Shown: positions 58,304 through 64,000 of the stretch, in pieces
Numbering within the stretch: position 1 is the stretch's first letter
Layout: every line of letters begins with the position of its first letter
NCBI GenBank assembly: GCA_949751835.1
Contig: CATKHK010000010.1
Coordinates: 434,001 to 498,000, forward strand
Direction: 5' to 3'
DNA: 64,000 nt
From: Blepharisma japonicum
Taxonomy: Eukaryota > Ciliophora > Heterotrichea > Heterotrichida > Blepharismidae
Position numbers and translations under genes: made by a program
The notes under the pieces: model-generated
What the model was told of the DNA's origin: nothing
Databases searched by the model: none
The model's input: the letters and a program-made list of their open reading frames with translations, nothing else

Positions 58304-59047
58304 ATGGTTAATTTAAATAATTTCTTATTTTCGATTATTTACTTGTTTAATGTAAAATTCATGTCCAATATGCACGCCATTCAAGTGAAATCTTTTACAT
58401 TTGACGCACTAGACGAGCCTAGAGTTAAAAAAGCTTCCCCATTAAGAAAGAATTTTTCTAAAAAGACCTTGAATATTCCTCATTCTGCAAAATCAACCAG
58501 GCAGCAGAACGAGAATCATAAAAAGCAACTATTTTATTGCTCAAGTGAATTTATGCTAAATTTGCTTGAAAGAAAGCCATCAATTCCTGTGAGCGAAAGA
58601 ATATCTAATCTAAATTATCGATATGTGAGCTTACATGCAGTAACAACTAAGCATTTTTCTAACTCGAAACCACAAAAAGCAGATTTTCTTCTAAAATCAC
58701 ATATTAATATCAGAGAGCAATTTACAACTTTTATAAGAGAAAGACCAAATACAGCGAAACAGAGACCAGCTACTTTTCATGCACAACAGAGACCTAAAAC
58801 AGCTAAAGTTACAGTCAAGCCGTTAAATAATCCATTCTCAATAACAAAGGAAAAAGTTGAAGCTATAACAGTTGTTGAAAATAAAGAAAGAAAGTCAGAT
58901 CCAAGCCCAATTAAAAGAAATCGGCATGAAATATTGAGAATTGATATAAAAGTTCCTCAATTTGATAATTTTGACAATGATTCAGAAGAAGAAATGATTT
59001 CTGATGAATATTTGTCATCTTTTAAATACCCAGAAGCTAACAACTAA
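58304..59047 (+). CDS. hypothetical basic protein
   Basis: 247 aa as listed; the real start may be Met 20 (SNMHAIQ... preceded by ATGTCC at 58361), since the first 19 residues are hydrophobic and unlike the rest. Basic, Ser/Thr/Pro-rich, with IRERPNTAKQRPATF and repeated RP-K-TA segments, and an acidic C-terminus (DNDSEEEMISDEY). No domain recognised. Looks disordered. Confidence 0.65.
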   Translation: MVNLNNFLFSIIYLFNVKFMSNMHAIQVKSFTFDALDEPRVKKASPLRKNFSKKTLNIPHSAKSTRQQNENHKKQLFYCSSEFMLNLLERKPSIPVSERISNLNYRYVSLHAVTTKHFSNSKPQKADFLLKSHINIREQFTTFIRERPNTAKQRPATFHAQQRPKTAKVTVKPLNNPFSITKEKVEAITVVENKERKSDPSPIKRNRHEILRIDIKVPQFDNFDNDSEEEMISDEYLSSFKYPEANN

Positions 59048-59233
59048 TATTTGTAATAAAGCCTGTAAATAAATAGATAATTTAATTTATCCTAATAAAT
59101 TATTACAATATAAAAAGTTTTATTAAATAATATAGAAGCAAGGATAATAAAGTTAAATAAGCTTGCATTAAAGCTTAAAATCTATTGCTTTGATATCTTA
59201 AAAGCTATTATTCTAAAAAAATAATAATTAAAA

Positions 59234-60319
59234 ATGAATAGATCTCAGAGCTACACTAAAGTATACAGTAGATTTGGCAAAACACTTGACGAAAAATTCA
59301 CCAATGCCAAATCGCATCGCAAAGAAATCTTTTTCGGTCACAAAACCAAACTTCCTTTGAGAAAAATAGAAAGCCCTCACCGAGAGCTTGCAAAGCCTGA
59401 ACAGATCATGGAACTTCTAAGTTCAATTGAGAGCTTCAAAACCAAAAATAAATCTAGGTCAGTCAAGCGGTTATCACCTGCCTTCAAAGCTCAAGGCAGA
59501 GAAGAATATTACCACTCTATTGTAAGCTTAACTTAGAGTAACAAAGATAATGTCCCTCATGCAGGATACTACAATTTATGCTTCGATTTAACGAAACAAA
59601 GAACTTTAGAAGCCTCAATGCCAGTAGAACCAGCTTCTAAGTCTAGGGTACAAAAAGAAAAAATTGATATAGACTTTAGGATAGTCGACAAGCCACTGCC
59701 CAAAACGGCTGGACCTATTGATTTTGGAAAACAGCTAAAAAGAGAAAGGAAAAATCTTTTTGATGTAAATGAAAAAAGGTTTGAAATTTTCAATGACAAG
59801 CCATCAATTTTCTCAAAAACTAAGAGAATTGCGACGCCAAATTTCAACTTGCAGATTGGGCATAACTATCCTATTAGAGAAGTGCTGAATTCAGCGATTT
59901 ATTCACCTAAACATTCTAGTGTGTGAACTGACACTTCTAAGCCAATTCTTAATTTCTCAAAATATCCTCAAAGAAAAACCCTTTCAAATCCATGCCTGGT
60001 AGATTCTGCATATTATACAGTAAACTTTTCACAAATAGATAAAGATCAGCCAGTTGTAGATTTAACTAAAAGTTTGTCAAGGCCAATAGATCCACATTTC
60101 CCATCTTTTATGATTAAAAGTACAGGGAGAAACGGTCTTAATATGATGACTGAAAAATCATTGGAATCAAATTATTACTCAAATGGGCAGTTTTTTGATC
60201 GTGAATCTGATTTTAAGAGCTGCCCGAACTCACCTAAAAGATTTTCTCCAATGAGATCACAATCAAGTGTGTCTGCGGCCAGTCCTAAAAAGCAAAGAGC
60301 TTCTAGTATTCAAATGTAA
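59234..60319 (+). CDS. hypothetical basic, repeat-rich protein
   Basis: 356 aa in two exons; intron 59522-59536 (gtaagcttaacttag) removes a UAG. Basic and disordered, with KTAGPIDFGKQLKRERKN, KRFEIFNDKPSIFSKTKR, DPHFPSFMIKSTGRNG and a Ser/Pro-rich end. The spaced Pro/Gly/aromatic motifs recall axonemal or microtubule inner proteins, but I cannot name a family. Confidence 0.75.
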
Positions 60320-60369
60320 ATATTTCTAATTAGCATGTGCAGAAATTTCTATTAAATTTTATAATTTAC

Positions 60370-61557
60370 TTATTCTTTAATATTATTGAAGTCTTTTTTG
60401 ATAACCAAAGCTTCCTTTAGCTGTGGAATCACTGTTTTAAGAATTGTAAGCAGCTGCGAAATTGCGCCTCCAGAGTTCAGATTATCATAGGTAGCCACAA
60501 TGGACTCTATTGGTTCACAAACTTGATTGAGCACAGTACCAAGCTGTGCTTTGTTCTCATTAATCTTATCATTGCATGTATTTGCAATAATTTCATAATG
60601 AGCCAAATCTTCTTGGTATTTTTTCAAATCTTTTGTAAGAAATTCAATTTCTGATTTAAACTGCTTTCTTTCTGAGCCAATTTTGCCCATCACTTCTTTG
60701 ACATAATTTTTGCCAGTTGGAATTGACTTTGACATTAATTTTTTAGTGATTTCTTGGAAATTGAGATTTTCTTCAACAATTTCTTTGGAGGGCAGCTGAA
60801 TCCCTAATTTCAATAGACAGCTTCTGGCTTCTTTAATTCTGTCAGGCAGCTCAGGATGTTTGGGGTTTGAGATTATTTCTAATAAGCTGGTTAATTTTTC
60901 TTCTGTTTTAAATATATCATTTCCATCTAATTTTATAGCAGGGGACCAATTAGGCTCATTTATTTCAGTTTTTATATTCCCAACTGTAACTCTGTTTATA
61001 TATTGAGCATATGCTGTTTTGCTGTTGCATTCAGCACTCCTTTGCTTTTTTCTTGCATTTTTAATTAGAGTATTAATAGACAGCAATGTTTCGTCAGGTC
61101 TTTCTGACTCTTTTATCATTATATAAATCTTTGACATCATTGATTCAATCTCGAAATTCAATGCTTTCTGCGATTTAAGTGCTAACTGTAGCAGCATAAT
61201 CTATATATGCCTTACAAGCCTTTCTTGTTTCCTAAGTTTCGCTTTATATAACAAAAGTTTTCTGATATCATAATTTTCTTCAGAAACTGCATTTATTACA
61301 CTTAAAAACTCTTCTTTGTAGTTAATTTCTTCTTGGGCGAGTTTTAGGCTTTCTGTTAAATAGGAATTTTCTTTTTTAAGTCGTTGATTTTCTTTATAGA
61401 GAGATAACGTTTCTTTTCGAGGAGTAAAATGAGTTTCTGCTACGCTTTGCATTTTGGGTAAACTTGGGGATTTTTCTGCAGATTTTGTAGGAGTTTTGTT
61501 TATGGATCGAAGACTTAATTCATCAAATGTTTTGAGAAAAGGTGAACGCCCATTCAT
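60370..61557 (-). CDS. hypothetical coiled-coil protein
   Basis: 390 aa in two exons; intron 61201-61215 (gtaaggcatatatag) removes a UAG. N-terminal 45 residues are Ser/Thr/Pro-rich, then coiled coil about 55-110 (LYKENQRLKKENSYLTESLK) and 265-340 (RKQFKSEIEFLTKDLKKYQE). Ends with an amphipathic region. No known domain. Confidence 0.75.
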
Positions 61558-61996
61558 ATTGCGAAAAATATGACAAAAATAGGATTTGATTAAATAATTA
61601 TGGTGAGGATTAGGAATTATATGTTTAGAGTTATTGACTATCTTTGAATTTATTTTTAAAATCTTATGGATTCAGTTTATACTTAGAAATGAAGCATATA
61701 AAGAGCAAAAGTAGTTATTTCTTATCTGGAAAATTAAACTAGATGGTATTAAAAGATCTCATATAAGAAGAGTCCATAAGCAGAAAAGAAAGCAGTTATT
61801 TAATTAGGAAGCTCGAAAACTAGCCATATAGCTGATCCTCTAAATTTTAATTAAAAGTACTTGTTCAAATTTAGCTTTATAAGTTCATATTAATAGTTTA
61901 ACCTTAAAACTGAATTTGCTTAAAACAATTAATATTGATTTACATTAAAATTATCTCTCAAAAAATTGAAAATCCCTAATGATAGTTTTTTATATT
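61558..61996. other. intergenic, nothing seen
   Basis: 439 nt, AT-rich. Confidence 0.5.
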
Positions 61997-62524
61997 TCAG
62001 CACTTTATAGAAGAAAGACCGCTTGGGCTATTAAAATCTACCCTCTCAGATATATTTTCAATACTAGGGTGGTCTCTCTTATAGGCTGGAGTATCAAATT
62101 GAAATGCGCATCTTAGACAGCTTGTTTTCTCATCAAAAATGTATCTATTTTGCTTTCTATCTGTTTTTAAATCATTATTATTATCCAAGAAATCATAAAC
62201 ATCTTGGATCTTTATGTGCCTAAGATTTTTATTGGAATATGATTTTATGTGCTTTTGTGAAGGCGAAGATAATGATGAACCAACTATTTTCTTCGCATTT
62301 GTTTTAAATAGTGCTTTATATGGGATTCCAGAATATACATTTGATATTTCTGGCTTAATTTCTAGCTTGGAGTTAAACAGGGATTGTGATTTCTTTCCAT
62401 ATCTCTTGGTTCCAGGAATATCATCTTGAATAGTGTATTTAGAAAAGTAAGGGTGCAATTTCATTGAATTAAACTTCTTATTAAACAGCTTCTTTTTGTA
62501 AGGAGAAAAATAGTCTTCATCCAT
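61997..62524 (-). CDS. hypothetical protein
   Basis: 175 aa, one exon, no UGA. Begins MDEDYFSPYKKKLFNKK; Lys/Ser/Tyr-rich, probably disordered. A short helix IQDVYDFLDNNNDLKTD and a CLRCAF pair near the end. No family recognised; the length and clean ORF support it being a gene. Confidence 0.65.
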   Translation of the reverse strand: MDEDYFSPYKKKLFNKKFNSMKLHPYFSKYTIQDDIPGTKRYGKKSQSLFNSKLEIKPEISNVYSGIPYKALFKTNAKKIVGSSLSSPSQKHIKSYSNKNLRHIKIQDVYDFLDNNNDLKTDRKQNRYIFDEKTSCLRCAFQFDTPAYKRDHPSIENISERVDFNSPSGLSSIKC

Positions 62525-64000
62525 AATGAATATACTTTTTAGATGAGCTATAAAAAGCTTCTGAAAGGTAAAAGTTTTTTTTTACATTTGAAAATTCAAA
62601 CTCCAAATTTAGAGGTATTTTTGCCTTACAAGAAGCTTTCGTAATAAATCCAATAGATTATACAATTATTAAGGTTTTTTAAACATTCAATGGATTTGAC
62701 AAAATTAGCCCACTAATAAACATAAAAATAATTATTATGCAATTGAGCGAAATATTCTCTATGTTTACACCTATACTTATGCTAAGATATCACTATCAAA
62801 ATCTTTTTTTTGAGATCTTTAAACGAGAGAGCAACCCAAGTTAAGATAAAGATAAACCATAAACTCTAGCCGCTTGTCCATCTAACTTGCTAAACTCCAC
62901 CATTTCTCCATAGATCACTTCTTTTGTTAAAGGTCATCAAAAAAATAAAGAATACCCCACCAGTCCAATTTAAGTTGCCTTAAATGAATCCATTTTTAAT
63001 TGTAAGCGAAATAGTAAAATAAATGCAATATACAAAAAATTATATTGATAAAAAATTAAATTAGAATATTAATAAAGTAATCCAGGTTGATAAAACTCTT
63101 TAAGATTATTAAGCAGTTTGCATTCCTTAAAAAATTGCAATTTTATAGATATAGACATGCTATTAGCTATATTATCATAAACTAGTGAAATAAGCACATA
63201 TAACTACATATTTTTATTTTAATTGATTAATTCTATCGGGTTTTTTAATAAATTGGTTTTTTTTGTATCAATATTTCATGTGTCCAATATTTTGGAGTGG
63301 ATATCAGAGTTGATCAGATCTTTACATGCAAAATTTATTGGCATGTTGTGCCCTTATGCAAAAAATTTTATGCATTATAAAAGTTTAAGTATAATCAAAA
63401 AATATCACAACTTTTTACAGTTTCAGATATTAAATAAATAATCATCATAAATTCTTGAGAAGATGCTTATTTTTCTCATTAAGTCCCTAGAACTTAATTT
63501 TAATTAATATGAATAATCAAGTTGCCTATTGGAGGATTCCAATCTAGAATTCTATATTCTACTCGTAAAAAAGTATTTTTATAATCATTAAATGTCATGA
63601 AACAAAATATCATTGCTCAAAAATTGCCAAACGAACCGAGGGGATAAAGAATGTGGATGATTTTTGGCTATCAAGGCACATCTAATTGAATTTTTATCAA
63701 AAACATTTAGAAGAAAATATAGTTCCAAATTCAATTTAAAAAGCCAACTTACCTCTGAAATAATAGTTAACGCTGTGATTACTTTTCAGATGATATCAAT
63801 TTTTTGATATAATAGCATGCCAATTCATAACTGAAACACATGAAAAACTCCATGAATTTTTTTACGAACTATTAATATAGACAACTTTTGTGCATATTTT
63901 GGTATTATTGATGTCTGCTTTGTAGGGTTTTCGTCTATCATTGGTATTTGTACTGCTGTCTTTATTTTTTGTGGCATCTTTTATTGGCATAGTAAAAAGT
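62525..64000. other. 1.5 kb without a supported gene
   Basis: AT-rich. Contains the interrupted small frame at 62841-62993. An AT-rich 72-codon plus frame at 63223-63441 and a short minus frame 63859-63990 look like chance. A gene may lie beyond the window edge. Confidence 0.45.
62841..62993 (-). pseudogene. small membrane-protein-like frame with one internal UAA
   Basis: 51 codons: MDSFKAT, UAA, then IGLVGYSLFFWWPLTKEVIY and a charged tail ending ARVYGLSLS, UAA. Tandem UGA codons give WW in a hydrophobic stretch. No intron can remove the UAA. Could be a decayed gene, a sequence error, or chance. Confidence 0.2.

Noticed and set aside
63223-63441. 72-codon plus-strand frame near the right edge
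   Set aside because: AT-rich, Phe/Ile/Lys-dominated, no motif; frames of this length are expected by chance with two stop codons.
1-64000. Telomere repeat (CCCTAACA-like) or chromosome end
   Set aside because: No tandem copies found at either edge or inside; the window is internal.

Overview
The window is nuclear DNA of a ciliate, most probably a Blepharisma-type heterotrich. Three lines of evidence agree. UGA is read as tryptophan in almost every gene, often at conserved Trp positions such as the WDTA box of the Rab-like protein. Every convincing gene stops at UAA or UAG. The 16 introns found are tiny: 13 of 15 nt, two of 16 nt and one of 17 nt, all GT...AG. Stentor (standard code) and karyorelicts (UAA/UAG sense) fit less well. 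The DNA is AT-rich and gene-dense, with short intergenic gaps. I saw no telomere repeat, rRNA or tRNA.

Layout. 1-6.5 kb: end of a RING protein, a tandem pair of YeeE/YedE-type sulfur transporters, a double HMG-box protein, and a myristoylatable CDPK-like pseudokinase. 6.5-9.0 kb: a gene-poor stretch of unusual composition with a structured candidate ncRNA, a short tandem repeat and weak open frames. 9.0-23.5 kb: a second CDPK-like pseudokinase, exportin-7, a SAM-FHA-FHA-RING protein, a giant protein with two complete polycystin-like channel modules in tandem, and an EF-hand scaffold protein ending 4 nt from the channel gene. 23.9-30.1 kb: two tandem secreted beta-mannosyltransferase (GT91)-like proteins, a p24 cargo receptor head-to-head with a TBC1D5-like RabGAP, and a monothiol glutaredoxin. 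30.2-45.2 kb: coiled-coil, Cys-rich, RCC1-repeat, GST-like, DUF229 sulfatase-like and Rab-like genes, then a 1486-aa golgin-like coiled-coil protein carrying a Sec16-type motif.

45.2-52.5 kb is an accessory array. It holds four related units of a MIR-domain gene: two intact, one decayed, one reduced to its first codons and upstream flank. The units share duplicated 5' and 3' flanks and are interrupted by a LINE endonuclease relic, a possible Rad9-like relic, and a short piece copied from the golgin-like gene 9 kb away. 52.5-62.5 kb is ordinary again: an LRR protein, ribosomal protein uL29/L35, a stand-alone RBM22/Slt11 zinc domain, a B-box/kelch protein and several unrecognised proteins. The last 1.5 kb has no gene I can support.

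A recurring theme is secretory and endomembrane function: p24, TBC, Rab-like, Sec16-motif coiled coil, beta-mannosyltransferases and DUF229. A second theme is calcium signalling through proteins whose catalytic or pore residues are altered: two pseudokinases and two polycystin modules. There is no operon logic; neighbouring genes are probably unrelated unless they are paralogues.
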